Of a DNA stretch of 35,057 nt, positions 9,059 to 16,522 are shown in pieces. The stretch covers positions 1-35,057 of the forward strand of contig CAYZEE010000006.1 in assembly GCA_964477485.1 (NCBI GenBank). The letters are read 5' to 3'. Below the pieces are notes generated by a model. It worked only from the letters and a program-made list of their open reading frames with translations, was not told where the DNA came from and made no database searches. The first letter of the stretch is position 1. Each line of letters opens with the position of its first letter. The position numbers and the translations under genes were made by a program. The stretch comes from CAYZEE01 sp964477485 (GTDB lineage Bacteria; Patescibacteriota; Microgenomatia; Levybacterales; UBA12049).

Positions 9059-9865
9059 CTAAATTAAAGCATCCCCAGTAAGCTGCATTACTCTTCTTAG
9101 ATGAAATCCATGGTAATAATTAGCAAAATATGAACTAAAACTCTCCCCAACAGATCTCTGTTGCAACTGATATACGACATTGGGAACTAACCAAACCAAG
9201 AATAAGGGAATTGATATCAATATATATTTTAGGACTTCTTTTGTCTTTGGGAAAAAGGGCAAAGCTAGAATAATAATTATCGGATAGAATATCGAAGTAA
9301 AATGCACGCTGAATGAAAATCCTACCAATACCGCAAGTGCCATGATTTTTTTAACATCTCCTTGGGTTATTCGAAAAAGCACATAAAATATTAAATAAGA
9401 GATTGAGGGAATTAGGTTTACCGGCCATTGGACTCTGTCAAACATTATGGCGGGAAGAAAAAAAGTGTTTATAAAAACAGCAAATATTGCAACTTCTGTA
9501 GAAAATAGTTTTCTTGAAATATAAAATATAACCCAAAAAGTAAATATACTCGTAACTCCTGCGAAAACCGCAGACGCAATCGGATTCAAATTAAATATCC
9601 AGTAAAAAATTGAAATTAAATAATAGTAAAAGGGTCCTATGTACATTCCGCTATTTCCTTTGGCGACCATGCCGACCAGCGGCCATTGGTGGTTCACTAT
9701 TAAATTTTTTGCTGCCCATGCATTATCCACCTGATCGTAACCAAAAGGATTTTTTACATCCATTTGATGGAATCTCAAAAAAAGTTCACAGATGGAAATT
9801 AAAAGAACCAAGATAAAAACTTTATGTTGGTAAAAAATCTTCCAGTATTTTTGAAGGTTCTTCAT
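9059..9865 (-). pseudogene. N-terminal part of interrupted GT39 glycosyltransferase
   Basis: 268 codons encode the first half of a GT39 protein of the same subtype as its two neighbours. It has a short basic N-terminus, the first loop with GYDQVDNAW (42-50) and MYIGPFYYYL, and several membrane helices. It ends at an in-frame TAG (9059-9061) after GDALI, where the sense frame plainly continues. A single C-to-T change from CAG would explain it. If translated as it stands, the product would lack about half of the membrane domain and all of the extracytoplasmic C-terminal domain, so function is doubtful. It lies 2 bp after the gene at 9868-11406. Readthrough is discussed under findings. Confidence 0.75.
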
Positions 9866-9867
9866 GA

Positions 9868-11406
9868 TTAATGCACCCTCATCTGTACGATAATTCCGCT
9901 TGGCAGTCTCTCGCTTTTTATTGTTTTGCCATCACCAGATCTTTGCTCTAGCCAATTAGCTAATCTTTGCGGATATTGCGTATCCGGCTCCAGAATAAAA
10001 AACGCTAAATTGGATTTAACAAACGGCGAATAATGATATTTATTGGGCCCATACCAGAGAAATAAATATCTATAGGCATAGTCATAAACAGGCGGCGTGT
10101 AAACAACATACTTAAAATTCCTACCCTTGGCTTCTTTATAAACGTAATCAATAACTGCCAACTGATTTCTATAAACTGCCGCATTACCGACCCAGATAGG
10201 AGAAGTAAGACTTTTATAAACGCTCACTGGATTAAGGCTTATGACAAATAAAACGGCAACTACAACAATAGGAAGTATGTTGCTTTTTATCATTTTTCCA
10301 AAAAGATAAAGGCTAACTACGAAAAGAAAAATGTAAAATACCGGAAGCCCTACCAGATAATGCGGCCAGATGTCATGACTAAAAAATGCCGTTCCTATTA
10401 AAAAAACCACAAGGACTATGACTGATGTTTTGATAAAATTCATGATTTTCTTATCTGTTTTTCTAAATAAGAAAACAGTAGCGCAAAAGATAAAAACGAG
10501 AATAACAATTCCTAAGAATTTGTTATCCAAAGCAACTGTTGAGCTAAATTCGAAAAAAATTATTCCGAATCTATTTAGTAGCACGCTTGGCAAAGAGGAA
10601 AAGTTACCCGAGGAGCTACCGCTGGATAAGAATTTTAAAAAACTATGCGTCATTAAAAAACCGTGTCTTAGCTCAAATACTATTCTGGGCAATAGTATAA
10701 AAAGCGCACCTGCTACAAAATAAGCAACCGGCAAAATAAGTATTTTCTTTCTTGCAATAACTATTACGGAAATTAATATGCTTATAGAAAAAAGCAGTCC
10801 GAAAACTATTTCAAAGTCTGCTATTAAGGCGAGCAAAAGTCCTAAAAACAAGTAATTTCTAAGTCTTTTGTCTTTGGGATTATATATATTTAGAAGAACA
10901 AAAAAAACGAGCAAAATAAAAAGAGGTATGATGTTTGGATTCCATATTTGGGCTGCTAAAGAAACAGTGACGGGAGACACACTAACTAAAGCGGCAAACG
11001 AAAGACCAAGAAATTCTCCGGAGAGTCGTTTTCCAAAAACATATGCAAGGAATATAGAAAGTATTCCGACCAATGACATCGTAAATGCTATCCCTTGTGG
11101 ATTTGCGCGAAAAATGATAAAGAACGGAGCAAGCATGTAATACCACCATGGTCCGTAGAAAATTCCGGGAAGCCCCGTAGTCGCACCTATCAGGGGAATT
11201 TTATGGATGTAGACAATATTCCATAACTCCAGCATGTCTCTTCCCACATCATATGTAAATGCAAATGAATTGGTAAAAACTCCCTGCAGTCTTAAGAAAG
11301 CACCTATTAAAATTATTAAAGCTAGCAGGCAGAAATTAAGATTTACAAAATAAGACCTAAAAAAAATTTTTCCTTTTGCCTTTTGAGTTTTGATTTTTTT
11401 AATCAT
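9868..11406 (-). CDS. GT39 family polytopic glycosyltransferase (DxxRD subtype)
   Basis: 512 residues, with about a dozen membrane segments and an extracytoplasmic C-terminal domain. Loop one contains TYDVGRDMLELW (51-62) and GIFYGPWWYYML (81-92). D53 is the candidate catalytic aspartate and R56-D57 the conserved partner. ELRHGFLMTH later on is shared with 6977-8578. The C-terminal domain holds YVVYTPPVYDYAYRY and a last conserved strand. The basic N-terminus (KKIKTQKAKGK) is encoded by four AT-rich heptamers (11367-11394) and could vary in length. ATG at 11406 overlaps the previous gene's stop (ATGA), so the two are translationally coupled. It is the best-preserved member of this tandem triplet. 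Substrates unknown. Confidence 0.8.
   Translation of the reverse strand: MIKKIKTQKAKGKIFFRSYFVNLNFCLLALIILIGAFLRLQGVFTNSFAFTYDVGRDMLELWNIVYIHKIPLIGATTGLPGIFYGPWWYYMLAPFFIIFRANPQGIAFTMSLVGILSIFLAYVFGKRLSGEFLGLSFAALVSVSPVTVSLAAQIWNPNIIPLFILLVFFVLLNIYNPKDKRLRNYLFLGLLLALIADFEIVFGLLFSISILISVIVIARKKILILPVAYFVAGALFILLPRIVFELRHGFLMTHSFLKFLSSGSSSGNFSSLPSVLLNRFGIIFFEFSSTVALDNKFLGIVILVFIFCATVFLFRKTDKKIMNFIKTSVIVLVVFLIGTAFFSHDIWPHYLVGLPVFYIFLFVVSLYLFGKMIKSNILPIVVVAVLFVISLNPVSVYKSLTSPIWVGNAAVYRNQLAVIDYVYKEAKGRNFKYVVYTPPVYDYAYRYLFLWYGPNKYHYSPFVKSNLAFFILEPDTQYPQRLANWLEQRSGDGKTIKSERLPSGIIVQMRVH
11367..11394. repeat. Four NNCAAAA-type heptamers at a GT39 N-terminus
   Basis: On the minus strand the units read ATCAAAA, CTCAAAA, GGCAAAA and GGAAAAA in tandem. 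They encode IKTQKAKGK, a positively charged cytoplasmic tail before the first membrane helix. Degenerate copies with strict 7-nt spacing. Confidence 0.5.
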
Positions 11407-13064
11407 GTTCCACTTATTATTATGGCTTGAGTTCCGTTTAGATTATAAATTATTCTTTGCGCCGCTCCTTTAGGAATTTCTCCCGGTGTTCCAACGTACA
11501 AAACATCCTTCGTTTGAGAGTCTTTGCTCCAATCAATAGGCCTAAATACGTACCTACCAAAGTGGTGATGGGACGCAAATCCGCCCGAACTTTGTTCACC
11601 GATACTTTGATAATCTTGAGGCGGGTATTTAAGATAAAAAAGAAAAAACATATAAGATTTATTGAGAGGGTTTTGATCCGAAACTACAATTTGCTTATAT
11701 CTCCCCTGTACTTGTTTTACGTAATTGACCGCTTGCTTATACCCATACTGCCAGTCTTGTGATGTGTAATAATTTAATTGCACAAAATATTGGTCAAGAT
11801 AGTATGAAAAATTAAATATAAAAAATAAAATACACAAGGCAAATATTAAATAATTAATTTTTATACTTAATGCTTGATACTTAATGCTTGATATTTTTTG
11901 CGCAGCAAGGATTATGCCTATTGCCGAAAATATTTGCCAAGTTGGAAGAAAATTAAGAGTTCTTACTGCATGCGGAACACCAGTTGTAACGCTGGCAGGG
12001 ATAGGCGCCAAAAGTAACCAGGAAAAAATGATGTATTTTGTTTTTTTATCAAAGTCAGAAAAGACTAGACCATAAATCCCTAAAAGTATAAATGGAATCT
12101 CAAAAAGATAGATAAGACCCATGTTCGGAGCATGGTGTCTTGAAATATCTCCTGTTACAAACAGCCAATTGGGATCAAAATGGGTGATATATCCTTCGAT
12201 AATTGTTTTTGCGTATATAAATCTTCTATTATCAAGAACTAAACCAAGTTTGTCGCCGCTTGTGCTATCTTGATTAAGCTTGGCTATATCGTCTTTTAAA
12301 AGTGGCGTCTGGGACGAAAATACGCTTGTCCCCGTAACTCTTAGAAGTGCCTCTTTGTTACTTATAATATATATTACCATCGGAGTTACCACAATTAGAC
12401 CTATCACGATTGCCAAAACCAGATATTTTTTACTTAGAGAAAAAAGTTGTTTTCTGTAAATCATTGCCAGCGCTAAAACCAAAAGGGGCGTAAAAACTTT
12501 CTCACTTTGATAAACATAAATATTCAATCCTGCAAAAATTGCCGAAATTAAAAGAACCCATGGCTTCTTAAATCCTTTTATAAAAAGAAGTGCCATCAAT
12601 ATATTCATTGCATCTCCCACATTTGCCTCAAAGCCTACTCTTGAAAATTGCAAAGACCAGGGAGATATGGCAAGAAGAAAACTTGTGACAAGCGCCAAAT
12701 AGTCTTTGTATTTATATCTTTCAAAAAGTTCTCTTATTAGATAAAAAACCGCAATCACGGAAATTATTCCAAAAATTGCAGAAGGAAGTCTTACCGCAAA
12801 AACAGTCAGGCCGAAAATAAAAACCGTAGGAATTGAAAGATACGCATAAAGAGCAGGCTTATAATCATCAAAAGATCTAAGAACGACCGGCAAAAACTTT
12901 CCAAATTCGTCTCTTCCCGTATGAATTATTGAATAAGCATCATAACCAAGTGCAACTTCGTCCCAATCCGGAGAAGGAGGAACATGCCATAATTGCCAAA
13001 TTCTTAGAAACGCAGCAAGCACAACTATTAAGGTTAGAATCATGTATATATATTTTTTCTTCAT
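11403..13064 (-). CDS. ArnT-like GT39 glycosyltransferase (WDE/GRDEFG subtype)
   Basis: 553 residues. Loop one reads PDWDEVALGYDAYS with D35-E36, then HTGRDEFGKFLPV (48-60) and SFDDYKPALYAYL (64-76). This is the pattern of ArnT/PMT-like enzymes that take sugars from undecaprenyl phosphate. The neighbours at 13167-14831 and 14828-16522 share the same three blocks, so this is a second tandem GT39 triplet, distinct from the DxxRD one. The C-terminal extracytoplasmic domain contains the conserved QDWQYGYKQAVNYV and a final LYVGTPGEIP strand. A 14-nt direct repeat lies in a cytoplasmic loop. It is the first gene after the 102-bp gap, so a promoter may lie upstream. No Shine-Dalgarno site is seen before ATG 13064. 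Confidence 0.82.
   Translation of the reverse strand: MKKKYIYMILTLIVVLAAFLRIWQLWHVPPSPDWDEVALGYDAYSIIHTGRDEFGKFLPVVLRSFDDYKPALYAYLSIPTVFIFGLTVFAVRLPSAIFGIISVIAVFYLIRELFERYKYKDYLALVTSFLLAISPWSLQFSRVGFEANVGDAMNILMALLFIKGFKKPWVLLISAIFAGLNIYVYQSEKVFTPLLVLALAMIYRKQLFSLSKKYLVLAIVIGLIVVTPMVIYIISNKEALLRVTGTSVFSSQTPLLKDDIAKLNQDSTSGDKLGLVLDNRRFIYAKTIIEGYITHFDPNWLFVTGDISRHHAPNMGLIYLFEIPFILLGIYGLVFSDFDKKTKYIIFSWLLLAPIPASVTTGVPHAVRTLNFLPTWQIFSAIGIILAAQKISSIKYQALSIKINYLIFALCILFFIFNFSYYLDQYFVQLNYYTSQDWQYGYKQAVNYVKQVQGRYKQIVVSDQNPLNKSYMFFLFYLKYPPQDYQSIGEQSSGGFASHHHFGRYVFRPIDWSKDSQTKDVLYVGTPGEIPKGAAQRIIYNLNGTQAIIISGT
11863..11893. repeat. 14-nt tandem repeat (two heptamers twice) inside GT39
   Basis: ATACTTAATGCTTG occurs twice in direct succession, followed by ATA. 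It encodes the loop ISSIKYQALSIKI just before a membrane helix of the protein at 11403-13064. The equivalent loop of the paralogue at 13167-14831 (KKLKLKIKGKDFG) has no repeat. Unit change by one copy would shift the frame. Confidence 0.7.
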
Positions 13065-13166
13065 AGGTTTTATTAATAAGTTGACTAGTTTTATATTAAC
13101 GTCTTAAAGGCTTCCGATTCTTAATCCACTAACCCGTTGACTCTTTAATAAAAGATTATCAATAAT
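13065..13166 (-). promoter_or_regulatory. Longest intergenic gap; possible promoter region
   Basis: 102 bp between two GT39 genes, the only gap of this size in the array. On the minus strand it holds an AT-rich bulged hairpin just after the upstream stop (TTGA...CTTT-TATT-AAAG...TCAA). A -10-like TAATATAAAA lies about 30 bp before ATG 13064. No good -35 box or U-tract is seen. Internal termination and re-initiation is plausible but unproven. Confidence 0.3.
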
Positions 13167-14831
13167 TTATATTGTGTATGCCACCAATACCGGCTGGCCA
13201 TCCAAAAGATAAAATGTCTTTAGAATATGTATGTTCTTAGGCAAACTATATGGCGTATTTATATATAGTACCTTTTTAGTTTTGCTTAAAGAATAAGTAT
13301 AATCCTTTGGGAAAAGATATTTACCGAACTTTTCAATAGTTACGAATCCGAATGCATCTCTATGAATGGCTGCTGTTTTTCTGTAAATAGAAGGATTTAC
13401 TTTTAAATAGAAAAGATAATATATATAAGGTCTTCCCAACTCGCTTGTCACTTGAACACAATCATAGTCTTTCTGCACAGATTGCACATAAGCGATTGAC
13501 TGCTTATAGCCGTATTGCCATTCTCCGGAAAACTGCGCGGGATAATGTGCAAAATAATCGTGGTAGAAATATAAAAAGTTTGCAAAAAGTAAAACAAGAG
13601 CAATAACAGGAACTACATAATAATATCTACCAAAATCTTTTCCCTTAATTTTTAATTTGAGCTTTTTAGTCCACAGTATAAAACTAACAAATCCATAAGC
13701 GGCCAGAATCTGAAACGTAGGCAAAGTTGCCTCTATCCTTAGAGCGTGCGGAGTTTCTCTGGCGGTGGCGGCAGGAATTATACCAACTAAAAACCACAGA
13801 GGAATCACCCACCAATTGTCTTCTCTCTTTTTAAATAACAGAAACGCTCCTCCAGCAAAAAACACAATATCCCATATGTACATTTGACCAACAGACTGGG
13901 TAGAAAATTTGGGATTCCCGTCTCCCCTTATAAAAAGAAACAAAGGACTTAGATTATCAAAATAGTGTTTAATAAAATCTACGGCATATAAAGCTCTTCT
14001 ATTATGGATCGCTTTGGACCAAAAGGCGTTGTGGTCATTGGCTATCTCCTGATTAGAGGTTTTTACAATATCGACATCACTAAATATATTTACCTGTTGA
14101 AAACGAAGTCCTGCTTGAGGAGTAAAAAGGAAACCAAAGGTAGGTAAAATCATAATAAAACCGATTACCGCGGAAACAATCACAATCTTTTTTATTTTCC
14201 ATAATTTATTTCTAAAAATCATTGCAAATAGAATAACCAATAGCGGACTTACTACTCTTTCTGTATTAAACGTGTAAATAGTTATAGCAAACGAAACTGC
14301 AGAAATAGGAAAATACCACTTTTTATCCTGAACAGCCGCCAAAAATGCCCATATCCCCAAAACAAAAAAGAAAGATGCAACATTAGCCTCAAAGGCAGCC
14401 CGGGATAGAAGAATGTGCCAGGGAGAAATAGCTAGAAACAAAGCCGAAAAAAACGCGTATTTTTCTTTATCTTTAGAGTTGTAAAAAATTCTCTTTACCA
14501 AAAAATAAGTTAATAAGACCGTCAGGACACCGAAAAATGCCGATGGAAAACGCGTAGAAAACTCATTTAGTCCTAAAACTTTTACTGGAATAACATCAAG
14601 ATAAGCATACACAGGCGGCTTAAAATCCCCGAATGACTCAAGGTAATTAAGCGGGAGGAATCTGCCGAACTCGTCTCTGCCGTTAAGACCTAAGGAATAG
14701 GCATTGTAGCCCCAAGCCACCTCATCCCAGGTTAAAGAAGGCGGATTGCTCCCAAGCTGATAAAACCGCAAAAACGCCGCAAGAATAACAATTAATATTA
14801 ATATAAATTTCCAGTTAAATATCCTTTTCAT
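13167..14831 (-). CDS. ArnT-like GT39 glycosyltransferase (WDE/GRDEFG subtype)
   Basis: 554 residues. Loop one has LTWDEVAWGYNAYS with D36-E37, then NGRDEFGRFLPL (50-61) and SFGDFKPPVYAYL. The N-terminus MKRIFNWK is nearly the same as that of the upstream paralogue (MKKIFNWK), which supports recent tandem duplication. About a dozen membrane helices follow, then a C-terminal domain with GEWQYGYKQSIAYV, YIYYLFYLK and a final VLYINTPYSLP strand. It overlaps the frame of the interrupted paralogue upstream by 4 bp (ATGA at 14828-14831), so ribosomes terminating there could re-initiate here. It ends in TAA before the 102-bp gap. Family confident; sugar and acceptor unknown. Confidence 0.83.
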   Translation of the reverse strand: MKRIFNWKFILILIVILAAFLRFYQLGSNPPSLTWDEVAWGYNAYSLGLNGRDEFGRFLPLNYLESFGDFKPPVYAYLDVIPVKVLGLNEFSTRFPSAFFGVLTVLLTYFLVKRIFYNSKDKEKYAFFSALFLAISPWHILLSRAAFEANVASFFFVLGIWAFLAAVQDKKWYFPISAVSFAITIYTFNTERVVSPLLVILFAMIFRNKLWKIKKIVIVSAVIGFIMILPTFGFLFTPQAGLRFQQVNIFSDVDIVKTSNQEIANDHNAFWSKAIHNRRALYAVDFIKHYFDNLSPLFLFIRGDGNPKFSTQSVGQMYIWDIVFFAGGAFLLFKKREDNWWVIPLWFLVGIIPAATARETPHALRIEATLPTFQILAAYGFVSFILWTKKLKLKIKGKDFGRYYYVVPVIALVLLFANFLYFYHDYFAHYPAQFSGEWQYGYKQSIAYVQSVQKDYDCVQVTSELGRPYIYYLFYLKVNPSIYRKTAAIHRDAFGFVTIEKFGKYLFPKDYTYSLSKTKKVLYINTPYSLPKNIHILKTFYLLDGQPVLVAYTI

Positions 14832-15094
14832 AATTGAAACCCGGGATTCATTTGGGCCGGACCTGTTGCTACATATTCCATCAATTTAAATGCTGGCGAA
14901 TTATCCTGCCATTTAATTACACCAAGTACCTTTGTATTATGCAAAGGAGTAACGCATGTACCGTTATCAACGTACAATATCCCAGGTTTACCTCTAACGG
15001 TTCCTTCCCCATCTTTTCCTCCCGTAAGAGGACAATCCAAAGGAACAAAATAATACTTATCAAAACCTGTATAATCCAAATCTCTCGGTGAGCC
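14828..15094 (-). pseudogene. C-terminal tail of GT39 gene beyond an in-frame TAG
   Basis: After the TAG at 15095-15097 the same frame stays open for 88 codons. It begins GSPRDLDYTGFDKYYF and includes PGILYVDNGT, which align with the C-terminal domains of the two downstream paralogues (FGRYVF, DVLYVGTP; FGKYLF, KVLYINTP). It ends in TGA as part of an ATGA overlap with the next gene, an arrangement expected of an intact gene. Its own first candidate start is TTG at 15079, without a Shine-Dalgarno site. It is read here as the tail of the gene at 15095-16522 rather than an independent gene. Confidence 0.72.
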
Positions 15095-16522
15095 CTATGC
15101 CTGATATTTTGCCGGGTCATATTTGCTATAAAATAGAATATAAATGTAAGGGCTACCCTGAGTTTTGGTGACCACAATTTTCTTAAAATCCGGATAATAT
15201 TTTTCTAAACCACTCACTAATCCTTTATAAGCATATCCCCGATACCAAGGCTGGTGCAAATCAAAATGCATAAAATACTGATGACTAAAATATAAAAACT
15301 CATAGATGCCTAGCAAAAGCAAAACTGAAAGAGCAAGACCGAATATTTTTTTAAATTTTACAAACGGCTTGTAAGTAAAAACCTCGTAGACTCCGATTGC
15401 GATAATTGCTGCAATTGCCGGAAGCACTATAAAATTCCTATGCACATTTGGAATTTCATCATAGGTAATTATTGAGGGTATTAATAAAACAATCCACCAA
15501 AGCAAAAGAAATACTTCTTCTCTTTTTCTTCGCTTTATGATTAGGTATATGCCGGCTAATAAAAATAGAAATTCCCAAATATAAAATAATCCGGTGTCCG
15601 GAATCCTTTCTCTTTTCGGATAACCTCCATTTAGGAATAAATAATCAAGGGTAAAATATTGACCGGTATTTTCCAAAATTGTTCTGGTGTAATTTACAAG
15701 TTTATTGTGAAAAAATCTTGTAATCAAAGGCCGGGTAAATTGATCTTCTCTTATCTGCTCGTTAAGAATAAGCTGGGTTTGGGGAGTCGAAAGAATAGAA
15801 ACTTCGTTGAATCTGGCGATAGATGCCTTAAATGTATAAACCAATCCGATTAAAAATACTACTATCGTTATGAAAAGAGCCGCTTTGCTGAAATAAAATC
15901 TTCGCTTTACCCATTTTATGGAGATTGCGAAAAAAAGAAAAGGAATTATAACTACATAAAACCGGAATGGAGCGTAGGAAACGATTGCGGCAAAAGCAGA
16001 AATTGCCGCGACGATGAGATATTTCAGGCTGCTTGTTTTCTCCGCTCTAATTATGCTGTAAGACATAAGCAGACTAAAAAAAACCGCAGCAGTAACATCC
16101 CCCGTAACTCTTGAGATATTAATACTCCACGGAGATATGGCGTACAAAAAACTTGCAATAAGAGCAACGTTTCTATTGTTTAAAAGTTCTTTGATAAATA
16201 GAAAAATTAACAAAATTGTAAGGGTATCTAAAATTACCGAAGGCAGCCGAACCGCAAGAGGTGTTAGTCCCAGAACAACAATAAAAGGAATATCTAAATA
16301 TGCATATAAAGCTCCTTTATAATCCCCAAAGGATTTTAGGACCAAAGGAAAAACCTTCCCATATTCGTCCTTTCCCATATGTAGCAGGGAATAAGCATTG
16401 TATCCAAACGCGGCTTCATCGGCGAAAAAACCGGGAATGCTGCCAAGATTATAGACTCTAGAAATAAAACCCAACAGAATAATTAATAACAACAATAATT
16501 TCCAATTAAATATCTTTTTCAT
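15095..16522 (-). CDS. ArnT-like GT39 glycosyltransferase, ended early by TAG
   Basis: 475 residues encoding the whole membrane domain and the first part of the C-terminal domain. Loop one contains FFADEAAFGYNAYS with D35-E36, then MGKDEYGKVFPLV and SFGDYKGALYAYL, as in the two paralogues downstream. The protein stops at TAG after DPAKYQA, while the open frame and homology continue to 14828. Reading through would give 564 positions, matching the 553 and 554 residues of the paralogues. The truncated form would lose the last 88 residues, including the final conserved strand. ATG at 16522 overlaps the previous gene by 17 bp. It could be a fresh nonsense mutation, a strain variant, or a readthrough site. 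Confidence 0.8.
   Translation of the reverse strand: MKKIFNWKLLLLLIILLGFISRVYNLGSIPGFFADEAAFGYNAYSLLHMGKDEYGKVFPLVLKSFGDYKGALYAYLDIPFIVVLGLTPLAVRLPSVILDTLTILLIFLFIKELLNNRNVALIASFLYAISPWSINISRVTGDVTAAVFFSLLMSYSIIRAEKTSSLKYLIVAAISAFAAIVSYAPFRFYVVIIPFLFFAISIKWVKRRFYFSKAALFITIVVFLIGLVYTFKASIARFNEVSILSTPQTQLILNEQIREDQFTRPLITRFFHNKLVNYTRTILENTGQYFTLDYLFLNGGYPKRERIPDTGLFYIWEFLFLLAGIYLIIKRRKREEVFLLLWWIVLLIPSIITYDEIPNVHRNFIVLPAIAAIIAIGVYEVFTYKPFVKFKKIFGLALSVLLLLGIYEFLYFSHQYFMHFDLHQPWYRGYAYKGLVSGLEKYYPDFKKIVVTKTQGSPYIYILFYSKYDPAKYQA

Noticed and set aside
14917..15177. 86-residue minus-strand frame over the TAG of the GT39 gene
   Set aside because: It is in another frame, has no family pattern and overlaps the conserved C-terminal tail of the GT39 protein. 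The same-frame continuation across TAG explains the region better than a frameshift or a new gene.
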